64,000 bases of DNA from Halomonas ventosae (GCF_004363555.1 NZ_SNZJ01000001.1:186001-250000); one strand, 5' to 3'. Positions 18,479-27,360 are shown, numbered from the stretch's first letter. Program-made: numbers and translations. The notes: generated by a model from the sequence alone, not told the origin.

Positions 18479-18512
18479 CCTGGCCCCGCCCACTGGCGGG
18501 GCCAGGCTGTTT
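18479..18512 (+). terminator. Strong stem-loop between yccA and tusD
   Basis: A perfect 12-bp stem (CCTGGCCCCGCC / GGCGGGGCCAGG) with loop CACT, followed by CTGTTT. It ends only 12 bp before the tusD start, with the tusD ribosome-binding site directly after it. It should end the yccA transcript. It leaves no room for a separate tus promoter downstream. Confidence 0.85.
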
Positions 18513-18523
18513 CAGGAGACCCC

Positions 18524-18916
18524 ATGCGCTATGCCATCCTGCTGATGGGTGCCCCCTACAGTGACCAGGCGAGCCACTCCGCCTTGCGCTTCGCCCGTGC
18601 CCTGGTGGCACGGGGGCACCGGCTCGAGGCAGTGTTCTTCTACCATGACGGGGTGTACAACGCCGCCCGGCTGGCCGCTCCCCCCCAGGACGAGCCGCAT
18701 CTGGTGGATGCCTGGGCGGCGCTGGCCAACGAGCATCGGGTCGCCTTGCAGGTCTGCATCGCCGCCGCGCTGCGACGGGGCCTGCTGGACGAACGGGAAG
18801 CGGTCCGCCATGGCAAGGACGGCGTCAGCGTGGAGGCTCCCTTCGAGCTGACCGGGCTGGGCCAGCTGGTCGACATCGGCACCCGCTGTGACCGCCTGGT
18901 CACCTTCGGTCCCTGA
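18524..18916 (+). CDS. tusD: Sulfurtransferase TusD
   Basis: Part of the TusBCD complex, which relays persulfide sulfur from TusA to TusE for 2-thiolation of tRNA wobble uridine (mnm5s2U). At 130 residues it keeps the active-site cysteine at position 78 (LQVCIAAALRRG), the residue used in E. coli TusD, and ends GTRCDRLVTFG. It is the first of four closely spaced genes in the order tusD-C-B-E. The start at 18524 follows CAGGAG by six bases and lies just beyond a terminator hairpin. Confidence 0.94.
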   Translation: MRYAILLMGAPYSDQASHSALRFARALVARGHRLEAVFFYHDGVYNAARLAAPPQDEPHLVDAWAALANEHRVALQVCIAAALRRGLLDEREAVRHGKDGVSVEAPFELTGLGQLVDIGTRCDRLVTFGP

Positions 18917-18936
18917 CCGCGTTCCACGGAGTCCCG

Positions 18937-19311
18937 ATGCAAGAACATCATGACGACAGTGACCTGCTGGTCATCCTGCGCCACGCGCCCCACGGCAGCA
19001 GCTGGCTGAGGGAGGGCCTGGATGCCGCCCTGGTCGCCGCCGCCTTCGGGCGCCGGGTCTCCCTGCTGTTCATGGGGGAGGGGGTGACGGCCCTGCTGCG
19101 GGGGCAGCAGCTGGGCCCCCTGGGGCAGAAGGGCACGGCCGCGACGCTGGAGATGCTGGAGATGTATGATATCGAGACGTTGCTGGTGGAAGAGCAGGGG
19201 CTCTCCCGTCTCGGACTCTCGAGCGACGAGTTGATGCTTGAGGTGGAGTGCCTGTCGCCCTCGGCACTGGCGCGTGTCCTCTCCGGGCATCGCCTGGTGT
19301 TGACCTTCTAG
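18937..19311 (+). CDS. tusC: Sulfur relay protein TusC
   Basis: A 124-residue DsrF-like subunit of the TusBCD heterohexamer. Characteristic elements are LLVILRHAPHGSSWLREGLDAALVAAAFGRRVSLLFMGEGV and, later, DIETLLVEEQGLSRLGL. It lacks a catalytic cysteine in the TusD position, as expected. It sits 20 bp after tusD and 21 bp before tusB on the same strand. Confidence 0.93.
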   Translation: MQEHHDDSDLLVILRHAPHGSSWLREGLDAALVAAAFGRRVSLLFMGEGVTALLRGQQLGPLGQKGTAATLEMLEMYDIETLLVEEQGLSRLGLSSDELMLEVECLSPSALARVLSGHRLVLTF

Positions 19312-19332
19312 CCAGACGCAAGGAGTGCGCCC

Positions 19333-19623
19333 ATGCTGCTGCATGTCGTGAATCGTTCCCCGGCGACCAGCCGGGTCTACCAGCAGGCCCTGGCCGGCAT
19401 GTCGCCGGAGGATCGCCTGCTGTTGATCGAGGATGGGGTCCAGGGGGCGCTCCCTCAGCTGGTGCGGTATTACGCGGGCCTGGAGGGGCGCCTGTTCGCC
19501 CTGAAGGAGGACCTGGAGTCGCGCGGGCTGCTCGGTCGCTGCGACGCCAGCGTGCAGGTGGTCGACGTGGACGGCTTCGTGGACCTGACCGAGGAAGCCG
19601 AACGCACGGTGAGCTGGTACTGA
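19333..19623 (+). CDS. tusB: Sulfur relay protein TusB
   Basis: A 96-residue DsrH-like subunit of the tRNA 2-thiolation relay. It starts MLLHVVNRSP and carries DRLLLIEDGVQGAL and LFALKEDLESRGL, ending DGFVDLTEEAERTVSWY in the family style (E. coli TusB is 95 residues). Its stop codon shares a base with the tusE start (TGATG), so the two are translationally coupled. Confidence 0.93.
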   Translation: MLLHVVNRSPATSRVYQQALAGMSPEDRLLLIEDGVQGALPQLVRYYAGLEGRLFALKEDLESRGLLGRCDASVQVVDVDGFVDLTEEAERTVSWY

Positions 19624-19976
19624 TGGCAACCACAGCAATATACCGTTATCTCGCTGTTGATCAAGACCAGTATGCTCTGGATCCCGAAGGCTATCTGGTC
19701 AACATGAATGAGTGGTCGCCGGAGGTCGCCAAGGCCCTGGCCGAAGAGGAAGGCATCACCCTGACGGAGGAGCACTGGGAGATCCTCCAGGTGCTTCGTG
19801 ACTTCTATGCACGCTACGAGATGGCGCCCGCCATGCGCCCCCTGGTAAAGGCAGTGGCGCGCACCCTGGGGCCGGAGAAGGGGCGCTCCATCCACCTGAT
19901 GCGCCTCTTCCCGGGCAGCCCGGCCAAGGTGGCCGCCCGTCTCGCTGGCTTGCCCAAGCCCACCCATTGCCTGTGA
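19623..19976 (+). CDS. tusE: TusE/DsrC/DsvC family sulfur relay protein
   Basis: Accepts persulfide from TusD and passes it to MnmA for uridine 34 thiolation of Glu, Gln and Lys tRNAs. The 117 residues include DPEGYLVNMNEWSPEVAKALA and DFYARYEMAPAMRPLVKAV. The penultimate residue is the sulfur-carrying cysteine (Cys116 in KPTHCL). The second cysteine found in true DsrC of sulfite metabolism is absent, favouring TusE. The start overlaps the tusB stop by one base. Confidence 0.94.
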   Translation: MATTAIYRYLAVDQDQYALDPEGYLVNMNEWSPEVAKALAEEEGITLTEEHWEILQVLRDFYARYEMAPAMRPLVKAVARTLGPEKGRSIHLMRLFPGSPAKVAARLAGLPKPTHCL

Positions 19977-19986
19977 TGTGCCGATC

Positions 19987-20574
19987 ATGAATTTTCTGGC
20001 GCATGGTTGGCTCGCCCGGGGCGGCAGCGATGACTTCCTCTACGGCAACCTGATCGCCGACGGGGTCAAGGGCGCCGACCTTTCGTCCTGGAGCGCCGAG
20101 CAGGCCAGCGGCATTCGTCACCATCGGCGAGTGGATGCCTTCGTCGATGGCCATCCGGTGGTCTCGGCCGTGCTCGAACGATCGCCGCGCAGGCAGCGCC
20201 GCTATGCCGGCATCGCCCTGGACCTGGTCTGGGACCACTTCGCGGCGCGGTCACTGGCAAGCGACGAGCGGCACTGGCTGGTCGCTCGCTGCTATCGGGT
20301 GCTGGCGAGGCGACCGGCCCCGGCCCGGCTGGCGGCGATGATGCCAGTCCTGGTGGAGCAGGACTGGCTCAATCGCTACGCAGACTTCGCCTTCACCTGC
20401 CGGGCCATCGAGGGCATCGGCCGGCGGCTTTCGGGTCCCAACCGCCTGGCCGAGCTCGTGCCCTGGCTGGAGGAGGACTATGAGCGGCTCGCCCGCGACT
20501 TCGAAAGGCTCTGGCCCGCGGTCAATGACGCCCTGGGGGTTGCCTCACCCCAGGGAGGGGTCACTCGACCCTGA
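19987..20574 (+). CDS. acpH: Acyl carrier protein phosphodiesterase
   Basis: Removes the 4'-phosphopantetheine group from acyl carrier protein. The 195-residue, HD-type DUF479 protein begins MNFLAHGWLARGGSDDFLYGNLIADGVKG and shows GIRHHRRVDAFVDGHPVV and ALDLVWDHF, which carry the metal-binding His/Asp residues. I chose ATG at 19987 because MNFLAH is the conserved family start; a GTG three codons earlier is possible. There is no clear ribosome-binding site, so it may depend on translation of tusE, ten bases upstream. Its end overlaps moeA on the other strand by 14 bp. Confidence 0.9.
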   Translation: MNFLAHGWLARGGSDDFLYGNLIADGVKGADLSSWSAEQASGIRHHRRVDAFVDGHPVVSAVLERSPRRQRRYAGIALDLVWDHFAARSLASDERHWLVARCYRVLARRPAPARLAAMMPVLVEQDWLNRYADFAFTCRAIEGIGRRLSGPNRLAELVPWLEEDYERLARDFERLWPAVNDALGVASPQGGVTRP

Positions 20575-21769
20575 GCCACAGGCAGTCGACCGGATCACCC
20601 GGCTCGATCCGGCTCTGGGCCGGGACCACCGCCAGGGCATCGGCGCTGATGCAGGATGACAGCACGCCGGAGTTCTGGTCCCGGAAGGCCCGGGCCAGGA
20701 CCCCGTCCTCCCCGAACTCGAGCATCACGCGCATGTAATGGCGTCGCGGGCCGGTTTGCGTGGAGAAACCCGCCCGGGCCCGCAGGCAGGGCAGCTGCGC
20801 GAGTGCCGGGCACCCCTGCAGGGCACCGAGCAGCGGACGCAGGAACAGCCAGGCGCCGACGAAGCAGGAGACGGGATTGCCGGGCAGACCGACGAAGCGG
20901 ACCTCCCGTCCCTCGCGCCCCGGCAGGCGCCCCAGGGCGAGGGGCTTGCCGGGACGGATCGCCAGTCGCCACAGGTCCAGCTGGCCCAATGAGGCCAGGG
21001 CGGCCTTGACGTGATCCTCCTCGCCGACACTGACGCCGCCGGTGCTGATCACCAGGTCGGCCTCCTGGGCGGCGGCGCTCAGCGTCTCTCGGGTGCCCGC
21101 CGGATCATCGGGAATCGAGGTGATCAGCGTCAGCTCCGCGCCGAAGCGTTCGAGCAACCGCCTGAGCATCGGCCGGTTGGAGTTGTAGATCTGGCCCGCG
21201 GCAAGGGGTTGGCCCGGGTCGACGATCTCGTCGCCGGTGGAGAGTAGCGCCACCCGGGGGCGGCGGCGCACCACCACCTCGGTGATGCCCTGACCGGCCA
21301 GGTGGCCCAGCGCGGCGGCCTCCAGCCGCTCGCCGGCCGGCAGCAGGGGCGCGCCCGCCGTGACATCACGACCGCGGCGGCGAACGTTGTCGCCGGCCGG
21401 GATGTCGGGCGGTATCGCGGCCAGGTCGGCCACTACCTCGACGCGTTCCTGCATCACCACGCAGTCGGCACCCGGGGGGATCTCGCCCCCGGTGAAGATG
21501 CGCGCACAGGTGCCGGGCGCCAGGGGCGCGGCCGGCGAGCCCGCGGCGATGCGCTGGGCGACCGGCAGCCGCTTGCCGGCATCCCGGTGGTGGAGGGCAT
21601 AGCCGTCCATGGCGCTGTTATCGAAGGCGGGCACGTCGAGCCGGGCCTCGATCGCCTCGGCGAGCACGCGACCCGCCGCCGCGTCACAGGAGAGGGATTC
21701 CGGGGGTGTCGGGGCCACGCCATGCAGCAGTGCCGCCAGTGCCGCCTCGACCGATTGCAGCTCAGCCAT
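20561..21769 (-). CDS. moeA: Molybdopterin molybdenumtransferase
   Basis: Inserts molybdate into adenylylated molybdopterin, the last general step of molybdenum-cofactor synthesis. The 402 residues follow MoeA order: PAFDNSAMDGYAL early, FTGGEIPPGADCVVMQE, STGDEI near 177, VISTGGVSVGEEDHVKAAL in the MogA-like domain, and IRPGKPLALG with FVGLPGNPVSCFV. It lies 77 bp downstream of moaB. Both sit beside a formate dehydrogenase locus whose catalytic subunit needs this cofactor. The gene converges with acpH. Confidence 0.95.
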   Translation of the reverse strand: MAELQSVEAALAALLHGVAPTPPESLSCDAAAGRVLAEAIEARLDVPAFDNSAMDGYALHHRDAGKRLPVAQRIAAGSPAAPLAPGTCARIFTGGEIPPGADCVVMQERVEVVADLAAIPPDIPAGDNVRRRGRDVTAGAPLLPAGERLEAAALGHLAGQGITEVVVRRRPRVALLSTGDEIVDPGQPLAAGQIYNSNRPMLRRLLERFGAELTLITSIPDDPAGTRETLSAAAQEADLVISTGGVSVGEEDHVKAALASLGQLDLWRLAIRPGKPLALGRLPGREGREVRFVGLPGNPVSCFVGAWLFLRPLLGALQGCPALAQLPCLRARAGFSTQTGPRRHYMRVMLEFGEDGVLARAFRDQNSGVLSSCISADALAVVPAQSRIEPGDPVDCLWLRVE

Positions 21770-21846
21770 GCTGGCCTCGCTCCGGGATCATGGGATTGGC
21801 CTGAACGTATGGAGAGTGGCATGGCGTGTGCCGACTGCGAATGGTC

Positions 21847-22368
21847 TCAAACATGCTGGCCTCGCTCAGGGATGACGAGATTGGCAAAGTTACAGGGCTT
21901 GTGACGGCTGTCGAGCTGCTCGGCCAGGATCCCGTCCCAGGCGGTGCGGCAGGCCCCGGTGGAGCCGGGCAGGCAGAACACCACGGTGGCGTTGGCCAGT
22001 CCGCCGAGGCAGCGGCTCTGCACCGTGGAACTGCCGATCTCCTGCCAGGAAAGGTGGCGGAAGAGTTCGCCGAACCCTTCGATCCGCTTGTCGAGCAGGA
22101 CCGAGACCGCCTCGGGCGTGGAGTCGCGGCCGGTGAAGCCGGTGCCGCCGGTGGTCAGGATCACCTGGACGTCCGGATCGGCGATCCAGCCGGCCGCCAC
22201 GGCACGGATGCGGTAGACGTCATCGGGCACGATACGTTTCTCGTGCAGGGTGTGCCCGGCCGACGTGAGGCGCTCGACCAGCGCCTGGCCGCTGCGGTCG
22301 GTCGCCTCGTTGCGCGTATCGGAGATGGTCAGCACCGCGATGGAGAGGGGAATCATCGGCTCGCTCAT
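21847..22368 (-). CDS. moaB: Molybdenum cofactor biosynthesis protein B
   Basis: A MogA/MoaB-fold protein for molybdopterin adenylylation or a related step. I chose ATG at 22368, in the ATGA overlap with the DUF1244 gene, giving 173 residues (E. coli MoaB 170). Landmarks are VLTISDTRNEATDRSGQAL, ILTTGGTGFTGRDSTPEAV (molybdopterin-binding loop), FRHLSWQEIGSSTVQSRCLGG and VVFCLPGSTGACRTAWD. AAGGA is only three bases before the start, so translation probably relies on coupling to the preceding frame. Confidence 0.93.
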   Translation of the reverse strand: MSEPMIPLSIAVLTISDTRNEATDRSGQALVERLTSAGHTLHEKRIVPDDVYRIRAVAAGWIADPDVQVILTTGGTGFTGRDSTPEAVSVLLDKRIEGFGELFRHLSWQEIGSSTVQSRCLGGLANATVVFCLPGSTGACRTAWDGILAEQLDSRHKPCNFANLVIPERGQHV

Positions 22369-22688
22369 CCGTCCTTCTGCCCCTGCTTGGCGGCCTGGCG
22401 CGCCTCGAAGGCGGCCATCTGCGCGGGGGTGGCTTCCTGCTGATACTTCTCCTTCCACTCCGAATAGGGCATGCCGTAGACGTGTTCCCGGGCGGCATCA
22501 TAGTCCAGCTCGGCGCCGCGCTCGTCGGCGGCGGCCACCAGCCACTTGGAGAGGCAGTTGCGGCAGAAGTCGGCGAGGATCATGAGGTCGATGTTCTGTA
22601 CCTCCTTGTGCTCATCCAGGTGGCGGAGCAGGCGGCGAAAGGCGGCCGCCTCGAGTTCGGTGCGGGTGGCGTCGTCGAGATGCTGCAT
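22365..22688 (-). CDS. DUF1244 family protein
   Basis: A 107-residue cytosolic helical protein. It begins MQHLDDATRTELEAAAFRRLLRHLDEHKEVQNIDLMILADFCRNCL, matching the DUF1244 signature, and ends in a charged, glutamine-rich tail. No biochemical role is established that I can name. GAGGAG lies five bases before the chosen ATG. Its stop overlaps the moaB start by four bases, suggesting an operon DUF1244-moaB-moeA read after the formate dehydrogenase terminator. Confidence 0.88.
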   Translation of the reverse strand: MQHLDDATRTELEAAAFRRLLRHLDEHKEVQNIDLMILADFCRNCLSKWLVAAADERGAELDYDAAREHVYGMPYSEWKEKYQQEATPAQMAAFEARQAAKQGQKDG

Positions 22689-22732
22689 GGTGGCTCCTCG
22701 GGGTGGCGATTGCGTCTGTCGCATCAGCTTAA

Positions 22733-22759
22733 CAAAAGACACCGCCCGTAGGCGGTGTC
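22733..22759 (-). terminator. Intrinsic terminator of the formate dehydrogenase operon
   Basis: On the minus strand a 9-bp stem (GACACCGCC / GGCGGTGTC) with a 4-base loop is followed by TTTTGTT. It lies 24 bp after the stop of the gamma-subunit gene and separates that operon from the DUF1244-moaB-moeA group. Confidence 0.88.
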
Positions 22760-22782
22760 GACGGGCGCTTTCCTGCCAACGC

Positions 22783-23841
22783 TCAGCCGGAGCGGGGGGC
22801 CGGCTCATCGCGCTGCGCAGAGGACCGGCCGGCCGCCAGTTGCTCCTCGGGAACGGCCTGGTCCTTGACCTCCTCGTACCAGAGGTTGTGATGCTCCTTG
22901 GCCCAGGTCTCGTCCACGTAGCCGGTGGCCATGCCTTCGAAGGAGCCCTCGGTGCCCAGCGTGCCGATGTAGATGTGGCCCAGGGCGACCGCCGTCAGGC
23001 CGAAGGCACCCACGGCATGGATGATGTTGGCCCACTGCATGGTGTCGCGGCCCTGGCCGTAGTTGGGGAAGTCCAGCACCAGGCCGCTGACGATCACCGC
23101 GATGCCGGCGGTGGCGAGCAGCCAGTACCACACCTTCTCGCCGGCGTTGGCGAACCCCGCATCCGGATGCCCCTTGCCGACCAGGCCGCCGCCCTTGGCG
23201 AACCACTCCAGGTCATGCCGGCGGGGAATGTTGTGGGCCAGCAGGCGCAGCAGCAGGATCACCAGCAGGATGCCGAACAGCGGTCCCAGGTAGTTGTGGA
23301 TCAGCTTGGTGCCGGACATCATCGCCGCCCAGAAGCCGTCGCCGAAGATCGGACGGAAGACGGCCTTGCCATAGGCCAGGTTGAGCCCGGTGAGGGCCAG
23401 CAGGATGAACAGGGTCGCCACCGTCCAGTGCAGGGACCTGACCACCAGCGACCAGCGCAGCAGCTTGCGTCCCGTTCGCGGCTCGTCGAGCTTCTTGCGG
23501 CCGACCATCAGGTAGAAGAGGGCGATCACCACGATCATGCCCACCACGGCGATCACCCCGAAGGGAGAGACCCAGCGCTCGCGTAGCTGTCGCCAGGTCT
23601 CGCCGCTGGCGTTGATCAGGTTGAAGTTGGAGTCGAAGCGGCTGTCCCGATAATTGGGGCCGGTCTCGCCGCTCTTGATCTGCCGCCAGGCATCGGCGTC
23701 CAGGGCCGGGACCGCCGTGGCGGCCTCGCGATCGGGGTCGGCCTGGGCCAGGGCGAACTGGGCGACCCCCAGGCTGGCCACCAGGGCCAGCACCAGAAGG
23801 GGCAGTCGCCATAGCGCCCGCCAGGGTGTGGACTTGCTCAT
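22783..23841 (-). CDS. fdoI: Formate dehydrogenase gamma subunit (membrane cytochrome b556)
   Basis: The membrane anchor that takes electrons from the iron-sulfur subunit through haem b to quinone. The 352 residues begin with a signal-like segment ending in ALAQA, then a periplasmic domain (about 30-90). Helices of the cytochrome b family follow: VVRSLHWTVATLFILLALTGL, LIHNYLGPLFGILLVILLL, VWYWLLATAGIAVIVSGLVLD and NIIHAVGAFGLTAVALGHIYIGTLGTEG. The histidines in these helices are the candidate haem ligands. The C-terminal tail is longer than in E. coli FdoI (211 residues), as in other three-subunit FDH systems. It is last in the operon. Confidence 0.9.
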   Translation of the reverse strand: MSKSTPWRALWRLPLLVLALVASLGVAQFALAQADPDREAATAVPALDADAWRQIKSGETGPNYRDSRFDSNFNLINASGETWRQLRERWVSPFGVIAVVGMIVVIALFYLMVGRKKLDEPRTGRKLLRWSLVVRSLHWTVATLFILLALTGLNLAYGKAVFRPIFGDGFWAAMMSGTKLIHNYLGPLFGILLVILLLRLLAHNIPRRHDLEWFAKGGGLVGKGHPDAGFANAGEKVWYWLLATAGIAVIVSGLVLDFPNYGQGRDTMQWANIIHAVGAFGLTAVALGHIYIGTLGTEGSFEGMATGYVDETWAKEHHNLWYEEVKDQAVPEEQLAAGRSSAQRDEPAPRSG

Positions 23842-23853
23842 GACATGACCTCC

Positions 23854-24468
23854 TTACCCCTGCTGGGTGGCGTCGTAGGCCAGGGAGTCGGCGTCGGCCC
23901 TAGGGTTTCCCGACCAGCCGCCATCCTTGTGACCCCGCTGCACGACCCGCTGGCGGAAGATATCGGCGACCTCCTGGGCATCACCGGCGAGCAGGGCCTT
24001 GGTGGAGCACATCTCGGCACACAGCGGCAGCTTGCCCTCGGCGATGCGGTTGGCCCCGTACTTCTGGTACTCCTCCTCCTTGGTCTCCGCCGGGCCGCCG
24101 GCGCAGAAGGTGCACTTATCCATCTTGCCGCGCTCGCCGAAGGCGTTCTGCTTCGGGAACTGCGGGGCGCCGAAGGGGCAGGCGTAGAGGCAGTAGCCGC
24201 AGCCGATGCACAGGTCCTTGTCGTGCAGCACGATGCCGTCATCGCGCTGGAACAGGGTCTCGGTGGGGCAGACGGCAATGCAGGGTGCATCGTCGCAGTG
24301 CATGCAGGCCACCGAGATGGAGACCTCGCTGGGCTCGCCGTCGTTGAGGGTCACCACGCGACGGCGCTGGATGCCCCATTCCACCTCGTTGGCGTTCTTG
24401 CAGGCGGTGACGCAGCCGTTGCACTCGATGCAGCGCTCCGCGTCGCACATGAACTTCATAGTGGCCAT
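23854..24468 (-). CDS. Formate dehydrogenase beta subunit, four [4Fe-4S] ferredoxin
   Basis: Carries electrons from the molybdenum subunit to the membrane subunit. Its 204 residues hold four cysteine clusters: CIECNGCVTACKNANE, CMHCDDAPCIAVCP, CIGCGYCLYACPFGAP and a split cluster CTFC ... LCAEMCSTKALL. It is shorter than E. coli FdoH (300 residues) and lacks that protein's C-terminal membrane anchor, so it must dock through its partners. It sits 10 bp after the alpha subunit gene and 12 bp before the gamma subunit gene. Confidence 0.92.
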   Translation of the reverse strand: MATMKFMCDAERCIECNGCVTACKNANEVEWGIQRRRVVTLNDGEPSEVSISVACMHCDDAPCIAVCPTETLFQRDDGIVLHDKDLCIGCGYCLYACPFGAPQFPKQNAFGERGKMDKCTFCAGGPAETKEEEYQKYGANRIAEGKLPLCAEMCSTKALLAGDAQEVADIFRQRVVQRGHKDGGWSGNPRADADSLAYDATQQG

Positions 24469-24478
24469 GGTGTTCTCC

Positions 24479-27334
24479 TCAGCTTGCCTTCTCGATGCGA
24501 CACAGCGTGCACTTGGTTTCCTGCATCTGGGTCACCGAGTCATAGCCGTAGGTGGTGGCGGTGTTGGCCGCCTCGCCGAGCACGTAGGGGGCCGAACCTT
24601 CCGGATAGCGGTCGTGCAGGCTCTCGCCCTGGAACATGCCGCCGAAGTGGAAGGGCATGAACACCACCTCGCGGGCGACCCGCGGGGTGACCAGCGCCTT
24701 GACCTTCACGCGGCCACCCTCGGCGCCCTCGACCCACACCATGTCGCCCTCGGCGATGGCCAGGTCGTTGGCGAGGGCCGGATTGATCTCGACGAACATC
24801 TCCTGCTGCAGCTCGGCGAGCCAGGACATGGAGCGGGTCTCCTCGCCGCCGCCCTCGTACTCCACCAGGCGCCCGGAGGTGAGGATGATCGGGTACTCCC
24901 CGGTGACGTCCTTCTCCTGGATGGTCTTGTAGAGGGTCGGCAGGCGGTAGTGGGAGGCCACGTCGTCCCAGGTCGGGTAGTCGGCCACCAGGTCGCGGCG
25001 ACTGGTATAGAGCGGCTCGCGGTGCTTGGGGATGGGGTCGGGGAAGGTCCAGACGTTGCAGCGCGCCTTGGCATTGCCGAACGGGGCGCACTCGTGGGCG
25101 ATCGCCACCCGCTGGATGCCGCCGGAGAGGTCGGTCTTCCAGTTCTTGCCTTCCGCCTCGGCCTTCTCCTCCTCGGTCAGGTCGTCCCACCAGCCCAGGT
25201 CCTTGAGCATGGTGTCGGTGAACTCGGGGTAGCCGTCCTCGAGCTCGGAGCCCTCGCTGAACGAGCCGTCGGCGAGGATGTTCTCGCCATTGCGCTCGAT
25301 GCCGAAGCGGGCGCGGAAGGTCAGGCCGCCCTCTGAGACCCGCTTGCTGGTGTCGTAGAGGATCGGCGTGCCGGGGTGGCCCATCTCGGCGGTGCCCCAG
25401 CAGGGCCAGGGCAGGCCGTAGTAGTCGCCGTCGGCGGGCCCGCCCTCGGCCTTGAGGTCACGGAAGCTGAAGGTGTGCCAGTTCTGCTGGTGGGCCTTGA
25501 GGCGCTCGGGGCTCTGGCCGGTGTAGCCCACCGTCCACATGCCGGCGTTGAACTCGCGGGTGATGTCCTCGATCAGCGGTTCGTCGCCATTCATCTGGTA
25601 GTTCTTGACCAGCTCGTCGCCGAAGCCCAGTTTCCTGGCCAGCAGGTACATGATCTCGTGGTCGGGCTTGGACTCGAACAGCGGCTCGATCACCTTGTCA
25701 CGCCACTGGATGGAGCGGTTGGTGGCGGTGACGCTGCCGGTGGTCTCGAACTGGGTGGCCGCCGGCAGCAGGTAGACGCCGTCCTGGCGGTCGTGCATGA
25801 CCCCCGCCACGGTGGGGTAGGGGTCGACGATGACCATCATCTCGAGCTGCTGCATGGCCTTCTGCATCTCGGGACCGCGGGTCTGGGAGTTGACCGCGTG
25901 CCCCCAGTAGAACATTGCCTTGAGCCGCGTGCGTTGGGAGATGTCCTCCTCCTGCTCGAGCACGCCGTCGATCCAGCGGGAGACGGTGATGCCGCTGGAG
26001 TACATCGGCTGGCCGTCGGCGTACTCGGCCTGGTCGAAGCGCCCCTTCAGCCACTCGTAGTCCAGGTCCCAGACCCGGGCCCAGTGCTTCCAGGCACCCT
26101 CGGCCAGGCCGTAGTAGCCGGGTAGCGAGTGGGACATCAGGCCCAGGTCGGTGGCGCCCTGGACGTTGTCGTGGCCGCGGAAGATGTTCGCCCCGCCGCC
26201 GGACTTGCCGATGTTGCCCAGGGCCAGCTCGAGGATGCAGTAGGCCCGGGTATTGTTGTTGCCGGTGGTGTGCTGGGTGCCGCCCATGCACCACACCACG
26301 CACCCCGGACGGTTCTCGGCCAGGCGCCGCGCGGTGTCGTGCATCGCCTCCTCGGAGACGCCGGTGATATTCTCGACCACCTCGGGCGAGAACTGGGCCA
26401 CCTCGTTGCGCACCTCGTCCATGGCATAGACGCGCTGGCTGATGTACTCCCGATCCTCCCAGCCGTTCTCGAAGATGTGCCACAGCAGGCCCCAGATGAA
26501 GGCCACGTCGGAGCCGGGGCGAATCCGCACGTAGCTGTCGGCCTTGGCCGCGGTGCGGGTGAAGCGCGGGTCGACGACGATGATGTTTGCCTGGCTGCGC
26601 TCCTTGGCCAGCAGGATGTGCTGCATGGCCACCGGGTGGGCCTCGGAGGGGTTGGAGCCGATGAACATGATCGACTTGCTGTTCTGGATGTCGTTGAGCG
26701 AGTTGGTCATCGCCCCGTAGCCCCAGGTGTTGGCCACCCCGGCCACGGTGGTGGAGTGGCAGATGCGCGCCTGGTGGTCGGTGTTGTTGGTCCCGGCCAG
26801 GGCCGCGAACTTGCGCAACAGGTAGGCCTGTTCGTTGTTGAACTTGGCCGAGCCCAGCCAGTAGATGCTGTCCGGGCCGTGCGCCTCGGTCAGTTCCAGC
26901 ACCTTGCTGCCGATCTCCTCGATGGCATCCTCCCAACTCAGGCGCTGCCACTCGCCACCCACCAGCTTCATGGGATACTTGAGGCGGCGGCTCGAGTGGC
27001 CGTGCTGACGCAGCGAGGCGCCCTTGGCGCAGTGGGCACCGCGGTTGATGGGATGGTCGAAGGCGGGTTCCTGCTTGGTCCAGACACCCTCCTGGACCTC
27101 GGCATAGACGCCGCACCCCACCGAGCAGTGGGAGCAGACGGTCCGCTTGGTCTCCACCGGGGCATCGGACCAGGCGGTCTTCTCGGCGGCCTCGGCGCGC
27201 TGCATCATGGGGGCACCCATGAAGCTGGCGGCGGCGAGCCCGCCGGTGGTGGCCCCGCTGCGCTTGAGGAACTGGCGGCGGGAAATGCCCAGTCCACCGG
27301 CCCTCGGGGTATCGGATCTAGGTGTCAGACGCAT
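24479..27334 (-). CDS. Formate dehydrogenase alpha subunit, Tat-exported Mo/W-bisMGD enzyme
   Basis: Oxidises formate to CO2 in the periplasm. A twin-arginine signal (ISRRQFLKRSG, residues 17-27) is followed by one [4Fe-4S] site (Cys67, 70, 74, 102). The molybdenum ligand is Cys192 in ARICHSTTVAGV, where E. coli uses selenocysteine, so no Sec machinery is needed. Later motifs are FIGSNPSEAHPV, MGGTQHTTGNNNTRAYC and a C-terminal molydopterin-binding domain with LTSGRLVEYEGGG. At 951 residues it fits the FDH-O/N-type family. It leads the beta and gamma genes. Confidence 0.94.
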   Translation of the reverse strand: MRLTPRSDTPRAGGLGISRRQFLKRSGATTGGLAAASFMGAPMMQRAEAAEKTAWSDAPVETKRTVCSHCSVGCGVYAEVQEGVWTKQEPAFDHPINRGAHCAKGASLRQHGHSSRRLKYPMKLVGGEWQRLSWEDAIEEIGSKVLELTEAHGPDSIYWLGSAKFNNEQAYLLRKFAALAGTNNTDHQARICHSTTVAGVANTWGYGAMTNSLNDIQNSKSIMFIGSNPSEAHPVAMQHILLAKERSQANIIVVDPRFTRTAAKADSYVRIRPGSDVAFIWGLLWHIFENGWEDREYISQRVYAMDEVRNEVAQFSPEVVENITGVSEEAMHDTARRLAENRPGCVVWCMGGTQHTTGNNNTRAYCILELALGNIGKSGGGANIFRGHDNVQGATDLGLMSHSLPGYYGLAEGAWKHWARVWDLDYEWLKGRFDQAEYADGQPMYSSGITVSRWIDGVLEQEEDISQRTRLKAMFYWGHAVNSQTRGPEMQKAMQQLEMMVIVDPYPTVAGVMHDRQDGVYLLPAATQFETTGSVTATNRSIQWRDKVIEPLFESKPDHEIMYLLARKLGFGDELVKNYQMNGDEPLIEDITREFNAGMWTVGYTGQSPERLKAHQQNWHTFSFRDLKAEGGPADGDYYGLPWPCWGTAEMGHPGTPILYDTSKRVSEGGLTFRARFGIERNGENILADGSFSEGSELEDGYPEFTDTMLKDLGWWDDLTEEEKAEAEGKNWKTDLSGGIQRVAIAHECAPFGNAKARCNVWTFPDPIPKHREPLYTSRRDLVADYPTWDDVASHYRLPTLYKTIQEKDVTGEYPIILTSGRLVEYEGGGEETRSMSWLAELQQEMFVEINPALANDLAIAEGDMVWVEGAEGGRVKVKALVTPRVAREVVFMPFHFGGMFQGESLHDRYPEGSAPYVLGEAANTATTYGYDSVTQMQETKCTLCRIEKAS

Positions 27335-27360
27335 GGCATCGCTCTCCTGGCTCGGGGCCG

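Noticed and set aside
26990..27334. Selenocysteine insertion in the formate dehydrogenase alpha subunit
   Set aside because: The active-site codon encodes cysteine (ARICHS), with no in-frame TGA.
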